IMG/VR virus record: IMGVR_UViG_3300046007_001916
Coordinates: 1 to 24,396 of that record
DNA from: a virus
DNA: 24,396 nucleotides
Direction: 5' to 3' (one strand)
How positions within the stretch are numbered: position 1 is the first letter of the stretch; every line of letters begins with the position of its first letter. Both the position numbers and the translations under genes were made by a program. Positions 1 through 8,626 of this stretch are shown here, piece by piece. Below the pieces are notes generated by a model, which saw nothing but the letters and a program-made list of their open reading frames with translations, was not told the origin of the DNA and ran no database searches.

Positions 1-16
1 ATAACCGGAGAGGAAT

Positions 17-673
17 ATGGCCAAGCCAGAAACCCCGAGAAAGCCAGCGAAGAAGGCCACCAAGGCCGTAGCGGCCCCCAGCAAGGGTGAGACAGCCGCG
101 CCCGCAGAAATCGCGCCCAAAAGCCTTGAGGCCAAGAAAACCGGCCGCCCAAGCAAATACTCCCCCGATATCGCACAGAAGATGTGCAACCTCCTCGCAG
201 AAGGAATACCCCTCAAAGAGATCTGTCGCATGGAAGGGTTCCCAGCATGGAGAACCATCTACGACTGGATGTATCGGGATGACGAGGCAGTTGCTGCTGG
301 AGGCGGAGTCGGCCTTTCCGCAAGCATCGCACGCGCACGGGAGATCGGATACGACGCGCTGGCCGAGCAGTGCCTGATCATTGCCGACACCCCGCAGATG
401 GGCAAGAAGACGGTGTACTCGTCTGGGGCGGAAGAGGGCAAGGACAGCGTGACGGTGACCGAGGAGGAGATGCTGGGGCACCGCAAACTCCAGATCGAGA
501 CCCGGCTGAAACTGCTGGCCAAGTGGGATCCCAAGCGCTTCGGCGACCGGGTGCAACTGGCCGGTGACGCCGAGAACCCGCTGAAGGTCGAGGTGGAGTC
601 GCAGGCCGAGAAGATGATGGCCGCTCTGCTCCAGAACATTGAGTTGAAACGGCAGGCCAATGGATCTCGCTGA
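17..673 (+). CDS. terS: Terminase small subunit (TerS), Sf6 gp1-like
   Basis: This protein should recognise the phage DNA and hand it to the large terminase subunit for packaging. Its 218 residues begin with a Lys/Ala/Pro-rich, probably disordered tail (about 1-42). A helix-turn-helix region follows (about 44-86, starting GRPSKYSPDIA and ending with RTIYDWM), as is usual for Sf6-type small terminases. A helical oligomerisation-type region comes next (about 98-180), ending with the RLKLLAKWDPKRFG signature typical of this family. The ATG at 17 follows GGAGAGG with good spacing. The gene overlaps the start of the large terminase gene by 14 nt, which fits coupled translation. The family assignment is recognition by eye; position and partner strongly support it. 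Confidence 0.85.
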   Translation: MAKPETPRKPAKKATKAVAAPSKGETAAPAEIAPKSLEAKKTGRPSKYSPDIAQKMCNLLAEGIPLKEICRMEGFPAWRTIYDWMYRDDEAVAAGGGVGLSASIARAREIGYDALAEQCLIIADTPQMGKKTVYSSGAEEGKDSVTVTEEEMLGHRKLQIETRLKLLAKWDPKRFGDRVQLAGDAENPLKVEVESQAEKMMAALLQNIELKRQANGSR

Positions 674-2084
674 ACTGGCAGATCCCCAAGTACAGGCGGC
701 CTTCAAGGAATTGCCGCCGTACAAGAAACTCGCCACCGCGTGGCGGCTGACATGGCAGCACAACGCCCTCCCGCACCAGACCCTGCCCCATGGGGACTGG
801 TGGTCGATCTGGCTGATGCTGGCCGGGCGGGGAGCCGGAAAGACCCGCACCGCGGCCGAGCAACTGGGCTGGTGGGCGTGGGAGTACCCCAAGACCCGCT
901 GGCTGGTGGCAGCGCCCACGAGCGCCGATGTCCGCGGCACCTGCTTCGAGGGCGACTCCGGGCTGGTGTCGGTGATCCCCGCGTTCCTGATCGAGGACTA
1001 CAACAAGGCCCTGCATGAACTCCGGCTGGTCAACGGCAGCCTGATCAAGGGCATCCCGGCCAGCGAGCCTGAGCGCTTCCGCGGCCCGCAGTTCCATGGC
1101 GGCTGGTGCGACGAGTTGGCCGCGTGGGAGTACCTGCAAGACGCATGGGACATGATGCAGTTCGGCCTGCGCCTGACCCTCGGCGAGGGGTTCAAGACCC
1201 GCCTGATCTGCACCACGACGCCCAAGCCTAAGGATCTGATCCTCGAACTGATCGCCCGGGAGGGTGACGATGTCGTGCTGACCACGGCCTCGACCTACGC
1301 CAACTTGGCCAACCTGAGCGACAACTTCAAGAAGCAGATCTTGTCCTACGAGGGCACGAAGTTGGGGCGGCAGGAGATCTACGCCGAGATCATCGACCCC
1401 GAGGAGGGCGGCATCGTCAAGCGGGACTGGTTCCGCCTGTGGCCCGATGGCAAGCCCTTCCCGAAGTTCGAGTACATCCTCCAGTCCTACGACTGCGCCG
1501 CCACCGAGAAGACCCAGAACGATCCCACGGCCTGCACGGTCTGGGGCGTGTTCAAGCCGCTGGACGGCCCGATGTCGGTCATGCTGATCGATGCGTGGCA
1601 GGACAGGCTCCAGTACCCCGACCTGCGCCCCAAGGTGGTCGAGGAGTACGGCGTGGTCTTCGGCGAGGGTAAGGAGAAGAAGCGCGTGGATCTGATCCTG
1701 ATCGAGGACAAGTCCTCGGGCATCAGCCTGATCCAAGACTTGCAGCGGGCGCATCTGCCGGTCATGGCCTACAACCCCGGCAAGGCCGACAAGGTGCAGC
1801 GCCTGAACATCGTCTCCCACATCATCGCCCGCGGCCGGGTCTGGATCCCCGAGTCGAGCCAGCGCAAGGGATATGTCAGGGACTGGGCCGAGGGCTTCGT
1901 GAGCCAGATCTGCGCCTTCCCCGAGACCACGCACGACGACTTCGTCGATACCGCCTCGCAGGCCCTGCGCTGGCTGCGCGACGCTGGCTGGCTGGAGGTC
2001 GATCCCCCGCCCGAAGAGGACTGGGACGAGGACGACTACGCCGACACCGGCAGGCCGCGCCGGGTCAACCCATACGCCGTTTGA
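660..2084 (+). CDS. terL: Terminase large subunit (TerL), ATPase-nuclease
   Basis: This is the packaging motor that pumps DNA into the procapsid through the portal and cuts concatemers. The 474-residue protein has a Walker A motif GRGAGKT (56-62) and a Walker B-like end with D151-E152 after FHGGWC. A coupling motif ICTTTPKP lies at 183-190. The C-terminal RNase H-type nuclease domain shows candidate metal ligands at D278 (SYDCA), E349-D350 (LIEDKSSG) and D426-D427/D430 (HDDFVDTASQAL). Length and motif order are complete, with no sign of a frameshift. The ATG at 660 lies inside the end of terS. The C-terminal Asp/Glu-rich tail (about 448-462) is variable in this family. Confidence 0.95.
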   Translation: MDLAELADPQVQAAFKELPPYKKLATAWRLTWQHNALPHQTLPHGDWWSIWLMLAGRGAGKTRTAAEQLGWWAWEYPKTRWLVAAPTSADVRGTCFEGDSGLVSVIPAFLIEDYNKALHELRLVNGSLIKGIPASEPERFRGPQFHGGWCDELAAWEYLQDAWDMMQFGLRLTLGEGFKTRLICTTTPKPKDLILELIAREGDDVVLTTASTYANLANLSDNFKKQILSYEGTKLGRQEIYAEIIDPEEGGIVKRDWFRLWPDGKPFPKFEYILQSYDCAATEKTQNDPTACTVWGVFKPLDGPMSVMLIDAWQDRLQYPDLRPKVVEEYGVVFGEGKEKKRVDLILIEDKSSGISLIQDLQRAHLPVMAYNPGKADKVQRLNIVSHIIARGRVWIPESSQRKGYVRDWAEGFVSQICAFPETTHDDFVDTASQALRWLRDAGWLEVDPPPEEDWDEDDYADTGRPRRVNPYAV

Positions 2085-2094
2085 GGAGGGCACC

Positions 2095-2403
2095 ATGATT
2101 CATTTCAAGAAAGAGGGCGACTATTTCAGGCTGGGCCTGAACCTGTACGGGGCACCGGGCGGGTTCGTGGCCATCTGGGTATGGTTCGACTTCGCCAAGT
2201 GCGAGACCTTCTCCGCACGCTTTCGCCTGCGCCTGCACCGCAGCCCGCGCATTCTGTGGGCGGTGGAGCGGGTCAACATCATCGAGGGCCATCTTCGCAA
2301 GCACGACCTCGAACTGGTCTCCCGCGAGGTGCTGCAAGATCTGAAGGCCACCGAGAAGTCGGTCATGCGCGTCAACGAGCCGCTGGCTTACATCAAGCCG
2401 TAG
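2095..2403 (+). CDS. Unknown small protein after the terminase
   Basis: I do not recognise this 102-residue protein. It starts 11 nt after terL with a strong GAGGAGGG ribosome-binding site, and its codon use matches the neighbours, so it is very likely expressed. The first half is aromatic-rich and probably beta-stranded (YFRLGLNLYG, FVAIWVWFDFAK). The second half is helical and charged (WAVERVNIIEGHLRK, then VLQDLKATEKS). There is no signal peptide or clear membrane segment. Its location between the terminase and the polyvalent-like genes gives no firm clue to function. Confidence 0.75.
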   Translation: MIHFKKEGDYFRLGLNLYGAPGGFVAIWVWFDFAKCETFSARFRLRLHRSPRILWAVERVNIIEGHLRKHDLELVSREVLQDLKATEKSVMRVNEPLAYIKP

Positions 2404-2409
2404 GTGGAC

Positions 2410-2436
2410 TTGACAGTGCGCGGCGATTATGATGAT
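2410..2436 (+). promoter_or_regulatory. Weak candidate sigma70-type promoter
   Basis: A perfect TTGACA lies at 2410-2415 in the 59-nt gap before the polyvalent-like gene. The only -10-like hexamer at a tolerable distance is GATGAT (2431-2436), which matches TATAAT at four positions with a short 15-nt spacer. This is one of the few real intergenic gaps in the window. The match is weak and could be chance. Confidence 0.22.
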
Positions 2437-2462
2437 GGTATTGATTCACCAAGGGGAAGTTA

Positions 2463-4604
2463 ATGGCTGATGTACCCATCACCGGTGAAATCAAGCCATA
2501 TGACCCGACGGTGCGCGAGCGCCTTGCGTCAGGCTTGCAGGCCGGGCTAGAGAAACTCGGTGTCAACCGGTACAAAGCCCGCCAGCGTGCTGACACGATT
2601 ATGGGCGGCCCAAGCAGTAACCTGCCGCTCAATGTTGGGCTGGCAGACTTCGTGCCGTTTCTGGGCACGGGCCTGCAAACGCAGGAGGCCGTGCGCGGCG
2701 GCGAGCAGGCGGTGCAGGCGGCCAAGCAGGGCGATGTGGTGGGTGCGGGTGTCGAGGGCACCTTCGCTGCGCTGGGGCTGGTTCCCGGGGCGGCAGGCAC
2801 CGTCCGCGCTGCACGGGCGCTGCGCCGTGGTGAGAAGTTCAAGCCGATGGCCACGCCTGAGGTTCCCAAAATAAAGGAGAGTCGATATGAAACAGCCCAA
2901 GAAGGCCCCTTCTACAGAGTCAAACCGAGATCTGCTCAAGCGGCTCGACCAAAGGATCGGGGAGTACGAGAAGAAGTACGGCAAGCCGACACTGCCGCAG
3001 GATCAGGTGGAGGCGATGTTCCGCAACCAGTATCGGACGAGGCGATCAGCCTACTGATCAAAGACCCGTCGAACTTCGTCTACCGCACGGCCGACGACTA
3101 CAGCCAGCGCGTCGGGGGCAAGGGCTACAGTCTGCCCGAGATGCCGCCCTCAAGTCTCGCGAAGCAGTCCGCCATCGGGCGCACCTTCCAACTGGCCGCC
3201 GACGGCGACGACGCCTACAAGCGCTCGGTCTTTGAGGCATACGGCAAGCGCTACCCCGAACTGGTCGAGGCCACCGGCGCACAGAACTACGACCAGTTGC
3301 TGGAGGCGTCCTACCGCCAGTTGGCCAAAGAGACCGCCGACCAGTTCCACGCCCTGCCGGTGAATATGTCCTACCACCGCGCCGGTGAGGGGAACTACCA
3401 GAGCAGCGGCGAGATGCTGCGCGATGTGTACGGCAACCGGCACCTGTATGTCTACCAAGGCGGCGACCCTCACGACTTCCTGAACGCGCTTGACCCCGAG
3501 TCCGGCCTGAACACCAACGAGATGTTCCGGGCCATCCACGACTTCTACGGGCACGCCGTCCATGGCAACCCGTTCGGCCCCAAGGGTGAGGAGATCGCCT
3601 ACGGGGCGCACGCCCAGATGTTCTCCCCCCTTGCGCGGATGGCCATGGCCAGCGAGACCCGGGGCCAGAACTCCTTCGTCAACTACACCCCTGTCAACGC
3701 CGAGATCAAGGCCCGCATCAACCGCCTGAATGAGGCCCGCTACGAGGCCAGCCGACGCGGCCAGAAGGCCGATGTGGCCGAGATCGACAAGTTGCTGGGG
3801 GAGGCATGGGGAGGCTTCCAGTTCGCGCCCCAGAAGAGCGTGCTGCTGCCCCCTGAGTTCATCGAGACCGCCTACACCGGCGGGATGCCCGGGTACATCC
3901 AGCCTCTGATCCGGCCGGAGCCGGGCACCGCGGCCTCGGAGATGCTGACCCACTTCAGCCATTCGCCCGATCTCCAGATGCTCGACCCGACCCGGTACGG
4001 CACCGGCATCAAGGGCCGGGAAATGGAGCGCCTCACGGGAACCGCCAACCCGGTGATGGAGCGATCCTACTTCTACACCGGCGACCCGTCTACGGTGCGT
4101 CCTGAGCCGGGGCTGGGGCGCTTCCGCTACGGCACTCGCAGCGAGGGTCTATACGACCTTGCGTCCGATCCTCTGCTGCTTCGCACGCTGGCCGCCGAGG
4201 CCAACCGCACCCCGTTCACGGCCAAGTACAACAAGGGCGTGGCCGATCCCTCCCAAGCCTTCACCGATGTGGAGCGCATGGCCAAGGAGTACGGCTACGA
4301 GGGCCTGATGAACCCGCAGCAAGGCACGGCCATCATGTACAAGCCCACGCCGGTGCAACCGTTTGCCCGCGGCGGAGCGGTGATGCCCGCGGCCAAGATC
4401 GGCGGCGAAGAGTTCGTGCGGGCGGCCGACAAGTACGGCCTGCTGACCGACAACGCTACCCTCAACCAGATCGTGGATCTCGTCAACCGCGGACTGTCCG
4501 TAGACGAGGCGGCCAAGATGCTGGCCCGCGGCCCGCAAGATCAGTTCGGCCGCGAGACAACCAAACGACAAGGCGGCCTTGCCGCAATCAAGAGGAGCCG
4601 CTGA
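2463..4604 (+). CDS. Polyvalent-like virion/ejected protein with HDxxGH domain
   Basis: This 713-residue protein has several parts. Residues 1-125 hold a Gly-rich, hydrophobic helical region (ADFVPFLGTGLQTQEA; FAALGLVPGAAGTVRAARAL) like the membrane-active or 'pretoxin' segments that precede effector domains. Residues about 138-190 are low in recognisable structure and overlap a nested ORF. Residues about 350-408 carry a conserved-looking block, MFRAIHDFYGHA, then GEEIAYGAHAQMFSP and ETRGQNSFVNY. There H359, D360, H364, E376/E377 and H383 could bind a metal. Residues about 495-630 (LDPTRYGTGIKG, YFYTGDPS, GLGRFRYG, GTAIMYKP) recall a second domain of phage and plasmid polyvalent proteins. The C-terminus has FARGGAV and KRQGGLA motifs. 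Such proteins are thought to enter the host with the DNA. That role, and any enzymatic activity, are inference. AATTAATG and GGGGAAG precede the start. Confidence 0.6.
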   Translation: MADVPITGEIKPYDPTVRERLASGLQAGLEKLGVNRYKARQRADTIMGGPSSNLPLNVGLADFVPFLGTGLQTQEAVRGGEQAVQAAKQGDVVGAGVEGTFAALGLVPGAAGTVRAARALRRGEKFKPMATPEVPKIKESRYETAQEGPFYRVKPRSAQAARPKDRGVREEVRQADTAAGSGGGDVPQPVSDEAISLLIKDPSNFVYRTADDYSQRVGGKGYSLPEMPPSSLAKQSAIGRTFQLAADGDDAYKRSVFEAYGKRYPELVEATGAQNYDQLLEASYRQLAKETADQFHALPVNMSYHRAGEGNYQSSGEMLRDVYGNRHLYVYQGGDPHDFLNALDPESGLNTNEMFRAIHDFYGHAVHGNPFGPKGEEIAYGAHAQMFSPLARMAMASETRGQNSFVNYTPVNAEIKARINRLNEARYEASRRGQKADVAEIDKLLGEAWGGFQFAPQKSVLLPPEFIETAYTGGMPGYIQPLIRPEPGTAASEMLTHFSHSPDLQMLDPTRYGTGIKGREMERLTGTANPVMERSYFYTGDPSTVRPEPGLGRFRYGTRSEGLYDLASDPLLLRTLAAEANRTPFTAKYNKGVADPSQAFTDVERMAKEYGYEGLMNPQQGTAIMYKPTPVQPFARGGAVMPAAKIGGEEFVRAADKYGLLTDNATLNQIVDLVNRGLSVDEAAKMLARGPQDQFGRETTKRQGGLAAIKRSR
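2887..3057 (+). CDS. Nested 56-codon ORF in the +1 frame of the polyvalent-like gene
   Basis: A 56-residue ORF starts with ATG at 2887, seven nucleotides after a strong AAAGGAG, and ends with TGA at 3055-3057. It lies wholly inside the larger gene in another frame. Its protein is a plausible charged helical one (DLLKRLDQRIGEYEKKYGKP, then EAMFRNQYRTRRSAY). By hand count 43 of 56 sense codons end in G or C. The containing frame has only 23 of 57 over the same stretch, although the rest of that gene is strongly GC3-biased. This points to real coding in the nested frame. It could be an overprinted gene, or a separate gene whose neighbours became fused. Function is unknown. Confidence 0.5.
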   Translation: MKQPKKAPSTESNRDLLKRLDQRIGEYEKKYGKPTLPQDQVEAMFRNQYRTRRSAY

Positions 4605-6046
4605 TGCCTACAGTACCAGCCGGGGCCAAAGAGGCCGCCAAGAACCGCCTGAAGCGCCTGCTGGGCATGGCCGACCAACCCAAGGCGGCTGAACTGCCTG
4701 CGGTAGAACCGTTTCCCAAGCCAATCGAAAGCCAATCGGTTTCCAAGATGGGTGAGGTGCTGGAGTCCAAGACGCCCCCGATGACCACGCCGCAGGGCAC
4801 TGGCCTGCCGCTGATGCCCAGAGGTCAGGGGATGTACACGCCCGGCGTACCGCAGGTGGATCTGCCGCGGATGCCCAGCGTGGACAAGGCCCGGGCCGCA
4901 GGCAAGACGCCCAAGTACACCGAGCGGATGCAAGACCTGCTCGATAGCCCGACCGCCCGCAAGAAGGCCGACAAACTGATCTCCAAGGGTGAAGAGTTGG
5001 GGATGCGGGAGTGGTACGGCACCGAGCCGCTGCGGCAGGTGGCCATGGACGCGGGCCTGAGCCAGAAGGAGTTCGACACCTTCCTCGCGCAGATGGCCTC
5101 CGCGTCCCAGCGCAACCCGGTTGACCAGCAGAACCGCATGGGTTCGTACCTGTGGCACCTGAGCCAGACCGGCGGCCTGCCGGATGACGCTTTCCTGCTG
5201 ACGAACAAGATCCGCCGGGGCAAGGAGCCGATGCCCGAGGGCACGCCGATTGAACTGCCGCCCGGGTACGGCTCGCTGGCGCAGGGCGATATCTTCAGCC
5301 GCGGCAAGCAGATCGCCGCTGGCGACATCGAGGGGGCGCTGCCGCCCGACAAGAAGTTGGGCACCTTCTACCGGAACTATCAGGGCAACCTGCGGCCGGT
5401 GACCGTGGATGTGAACGCGGTGCGAGGCCCGATCATCGAGCGCGGAGACCCGCGCTGGCTGGCGTCCAAACTGGTCGAGAAGGACGACGAGGGCAATGTG
5501 ATCGCCACGCACTTCCCGCGCAAGGATGTCGCTGAGGGCCGGATGTCACTGAAGGAGGCCAAGGAGCGCCCCGGGTTCTGGGAGGCTGCGCCTTCTGGGT
5601 CTGAGTATGCGGGCTTCGAAGACTTCTGGCAGCGTGCGGCCAAGCGCCGCGGCATTGACCCCGCCGAGGCCCAAGCGCTGGGCTGGTACGGGTCTGCCGA
5701 TGTCACGGCTCTCAAGACCAAGCCGGAGTTGTACATCGACAACCTTGAGCGCATGATCCGCCGCACCGCCGAGCAGACTGGCCGCAGCCCCTTGCAGGTG
5801 ATGCAGGAGGTTCTGCGCGGCAAGGACTACCTACGCAAGGAGGGCGGCTCGGTGACCAAGCGCTACAACGAGGGCGGTCTGGCTGCCGTCGAGCAGCCGC
5901 AGCAGCCGTCGCAGGACGAGATGGTGGCCATGCAGATTTTGGATATGGCGCGGGAGATGGGCGTCAGCCCTGAAGAGGTGATCATGATGCTCATGGAGCA
6001 GCAGAGCGCCCCCGTCAGTGGGCTTTCCATGGCCTCAAACGAATAA
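4604..6046 (+). CDS. Second polyvalent-like protein, unknown function
   Basis: This 480-residue protein is translated from an ATG overlapping the previous stop by one base (TGATG) and preceded by AGAGGAG. Residues 1-100 are Pro/Lys-rich and probably disordered. Residues about 103-190 (KADKLISKGEELGMREWYGT, then EFDTFLAQMASASQRNP) resemble a segment that I recall from large phage and plasmid polyvalent proteins, where a WY.T.PL signature precedes an 'A.TSPR'-like block. Residues about 355-410 (LGWYGSADVT, YIDNLERMIRRTAEQTGRSP) look like the matching C-terminal part of that segment. The tail carries RKEGGSV and YNEGGLA motifs, then a methionine-rich helix (EEVIMMLMEQQ). I infer a virion-associated or co-injected protein acting with its upstream neighbour. 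No catalytic residues can be named. Confidence 0.55.
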   Translation: MPTVPAGAKEAAKNRLKRLLGMADQPKAAELPAVEPFPKPIESQSVSKMGEVLESKTPPMTTPQGTGLPLMPRGQGMYTPGVPQVDLPRMPSVDKARAAGKTPKYTERMQDLLDSPTARKKADKLISKGEELGMREWYGTEPLRQVAMDAGLSQKEFDTFLAQMASASQRNPVDQQNRMGSYLWHLSQTGGLPDDAFLLTNKIRRGKEPMPEGTPIELPPGYGSLAQGDIFSRGKQIAAGDIEGALPPDKKLGTFYRNYQGNLRPVTVDVNAVRGPIIERGDPRWLASKLVEKDDEGNVIATHFPRKDVAEGRMSLKEAKERPGFWEAAPSGSEYAGFEDFWQRAAKRRGIDPAEAQALGWYGSADVTALKTKPELYIDNLERMIRRTAEQTGRSPLQVMQEVLRGKDYLRKEGGSVTKRYNEGGLAAVEQPQQPSQDEMVAMQILDMAREMGVSPEEVIMMLMEQQSAPVSGLSMASNE

Positions 6047-6058
6047 AGGAACCAGAAC

Positions 6059-8626
6059 ATGGCCACACAGATGCCGATTGACCCCGAGTTTGGGCGCTTC
6101 GTGGAGGGAATCCCTGACGATGCTTCGCCTGAGCAGCCGCCCGAGGGCGAAGAGGGCATGGAGGTCGAACTCGAACTGACCGACGACGACCTCGAAGAAC
6201 TGCCCGATGGGTCTGTTCGCGTCCGTCTGGACACCACCGGGCCGATGGACAGCAAGGACTTCTACGAGAACCTCGCCGACACCGACATCCTTGGCCTGAC
6301 CGAAATGAGCACGATGGCCCTTCGGTACATCGAACTGGCCGAAAAGGACAAGGAAGCCCGCAAGCAGCGCGACAAGCAGTACGAAGAGGGCATCAAGCGC
6401 ACCGGTTTGGGCAACGACGCCCCCGGCGGCGCGAATTTCCAAGGCGCATCGAAGGTAGTGCACCCCGTGATGGCCGAGGCGTGCGTCGATTTCGCTGCCC
6501 GCGCCATCAAGGAACTGTTCCCGCCTGATGGCCCGACCCGCACGAAGATCCTCGGCGATGTCGATGAGGAGAAAGTGGCCATTGCCGAGCGCAAGCGCGA
6601 CTACATGAACTGGCAGTTGTCGGAGCAGATCGAGGAATTCTGCGACGAGCAGGAGCAAATGCTTACCCAGTTGCCGCTTGGAGGCTCGCAGTACCTCAAG
6701 ATCTGGTACGACGAGAAGAAAAAGCGCCCCTGCGCCCAGTTTCTGCCCATCGACAATGTGCTTTTGCCCTTCGCGGCAGCCAATTTCTACACTTCGCCCC
6801 GGGTGACCGAGGTCGATGACATCTCCGAGTGGGAATTCCGCTCCCGAATCGCCTCTGGCCTGTACCGAGACACCGATTTCGTGCGGGCGACGATGGATCC
6901 CGAGCCGACCGGCCCCCAAAAGGCCACCGACAAGATCGAAGGACGGTCTCCAAACGACAACGAGGACGGTCTGCGCCGCGTCTACCACATCTATGCGTGG
7001 CTGGAGATCGAAAACGACCCCTACACCAAGGGTGAACCGGCCCCGTACATCCTGATGATCGACGAGATCAACACCGAGGTGGTGGGTCTGTACCGAAACT
7101 GGGAAGACGGCGACGAAACGATGACCAAACTCGACTGGATCGTCGAGTACAAATTCATCCCGTGGCGCGGTGCCTACGCCGTGGGCCTGCCGCACCTCAT
7201 TGGAGGGCTTTCCGCGGCCCTTACGGGCGCTTTGCGGGCCTTGCTGGACTCCGCCCACATCAACAACGCCGCGACGCTCCTAAAACTCAAGGGCGCGAAG
7301 GTTTCGGGCCAGTCTCAGCAGGTCGAAGTCACGCAGGTGGCCGAGATCGAGGCCGCCCCGGGCGTGGACGATGTCCGCAAGTTGGCCATGCCGATGCCGT
7401 TCAACCCGCCCAGCCCCGTGCTGTTCCAGTTGCTGGGCTGGCTGACCGACGCCGCCAAGGGTGTGGTGACCACCAGCGAAGAGAAGATCGCCGACATCAG
7501 TTCTACGGCCCCCGTGGGTACCACGCAGGCGCTGATCGAGCAGGGCGCGGCGGTGTTCTCGTCGATCCACGCACGCCTGCACAAGTCTCAGGCCCGGGTG
7601 CTGCGGATCCTGTCGCGCATCAATCGCTGGTACCTCGACGACATGAAGCGTGCCGAGGTGGTGGAAGACCTCGATGTCAAGCGCGAGGACTTCGCCCGCA
7701 TCACCGATGTGATCCCGGTCTCTGACCCGCACATCTTCAGCGAGACCCAGCGCATGGCCCAGACCCAAGCGGTCATGGCCATCATGGACAAGAACCCCGA
7801 TCTGTTCAACCGTCGGGCGGTGATCCAGCGGTTCCTCAAGCAGATCAAGGTGCCGGGCATCAACGAACTGATGACCGATGTGCCGCCCCCGGCCAAGATG
7901 GATGCGGCCAACGAGAATGTGGCCATGTCCATCGGGCAGGCTGCGTTCGCGTACCCCGAGCAGGATCACCTTGGGCACATTCAGGCCCACCTCGACTTCG
8001 CGAAGAACCCGGTGCTGGGTGCCAACCCCTTCATCGCCCCGGGCTTCCTGCCCAAGGCCATCGAGCACATCAAGCAGCACATCGTGCTGTGGTACCTCTC
8101 GCGCATGAACGGCTATGTCCAGAAGGCCATGGGCCAGAAGTTGGGCGACTACGACCTGCTCGACGATCCGAAGGATGTGGACAAGTTGTTCGCGCTGGCC
8201 AGCCAGCACACCGAGATGGACGCCGAGCAGACCCTGCAAGGCATCCTGCCGGTGATCCAGAAGATGGTTCAGGACTCGCAGAAGTACAAACCCAAGCCCG
8301 ACATGACGCCCGACGCGCAGGTGCTGTTACAGACCAGCATGGCCGAGACCCAGCGCCGTCAGGCCCGCGATCAGGCCGAGATGCAGCACAAGGACAAGGA
8401 ATTGGCCGCCAAGATTCAGGTGGACATGGCCGAGTTGCAGCAGCGCCAGCAGCGTGAGATGGAGGAGATGGAACTCCGGCTGGCCATCGCAACGGGCGAC
8501 ATGGAGTTGAAGGAACGCATCGAGACGGCTCGTCTGACGAGAGATGCGGCGCGAATTGTGAACGACAAGGAGCGTATCGTCATTGACTATCAATCCAAAC
8601 TCGGAGGTTCAAATGGCTACCAGTAA
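6059..8626 (+). CDS. Portal protein (head-tail connector ring)
   Basis: The portal forms the ring at one head vertex through which DNA is packaged and ejected. This 855-residue protein is long, as in podophage portals. Residues 1-65 are acidic (ELELTDDDLEEL). The core begins near 85 with a charged helix and a characteristic block (GASKVVHPVMAEACVDFAAR, then IKELFPPDGPTRTKI). Later come WLTDAAKGVVTTSEEKIADI and STAPVGTTQALIEQG, probably the stem and clip region. The final 90 residues are a Gln/Glu/Lys-rich coiled coil (MAELQQRQQREMEEMELRL), a plausible barrel or crown extension. AAAGGAA precedes the ATG by nine bases. The call rests on overall resemblance plus position between terminase and scaffold; no short diagnostic motif exists. 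Confidence 0.82.
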   Translation: MATQMPIDPEFGRFVEGIPDDASPEQPPEGEEGMEVELELTDDDLEELPDGSVRVRLDTTGPMDSKDFYENLADTDILGLTEMSTMALRYIELAEKDKEARKQRDKQYEEGIKRTGLGNDAPGGANFQGASKVVHPVMAEACVDFAARAIKELFPPDGPTRTKILGDVDEEKVAIAERKRDYMNWQLSEQIEEFCDEQEQMLTQLPLGGSQYLKIWYDEKKKRPCAQFLPIDNVLLPFAAANFYTSPRVTEVDDISEWEFRSRIASGLYRDTDFVRATMDPEPTGPQKATDKIEGRSPNDNEDGLRRVYHIYAWLEIENDPYTKGEPAPYILMIDEINTEVVGLYRNWEDGDETMTKLDWIVEYKFIPWRGAYAVGLPHLIGGLSAALTGALRALLDSAHINNAATLLKLKGAKVSGQSQQVEVTQVAEIEAAPGVDDVRKLAMPMPFNPPSPVLFQLLGWLTDAAKGVVTTSEEKIADISSTAPVGTTQALIEQGAAVFSSIHARLHKSQARVLRILSRINRWYLDDMKRAEVVEDLDVKREDFARITDVIPVSDPHIFSETQRMAQTQAVMAIMDKNPDLFNRRAVIQRFLKQIKVPGINELMTDVPPPAKMDAANENVAMSIGQAAFAYPEQDHLGHIQAHLDFAKNPVLGANPFIAPGFLPKAIEHIKQHIVLWYLSRMNGYVQKAMGQKLGDYDLLDDPKDVDKLFALASQHTEMDAEQTLQGILPVIQKMVQDSQKYKPKPDMTPDAQVLLQTSMAETQRRQARDQAEMQHKDKELAAKIQVDMAELQQRQQREMEEMELRLAIATGDMELKERIETARLTRDAARIVNDKERIVIDYQSKLGGSNGYQ

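Noticed and set aside
378-2096. 572-codon open frame on the - strand opposite the terminase genes
   Set aside because: Its product is Leu/Val/Gly/Asp/His-rich with no motifs, and the + strand terS and terL motifs are intact. It is a by-product of GC-rich third positions.
3530-3640. HDxxGH block as an aromatic amino acid hydroxylase-type iron site
   Set aside because: The H-x4-H spacing and later E recall that site, but the surrounding sequence does not match the hydroxylase fold and the match is too short to support the claim.
6035-8239. Long - strand frames (407 and 319 codons) opposite the portal gene, and similar ones at 3150-3962, 4541-5512 and 11512-12702
   Set aside because: They mirror + strand genes with convincing protein character, have no suitable ribosome-binding sites or domains, and show the same shadow composition.
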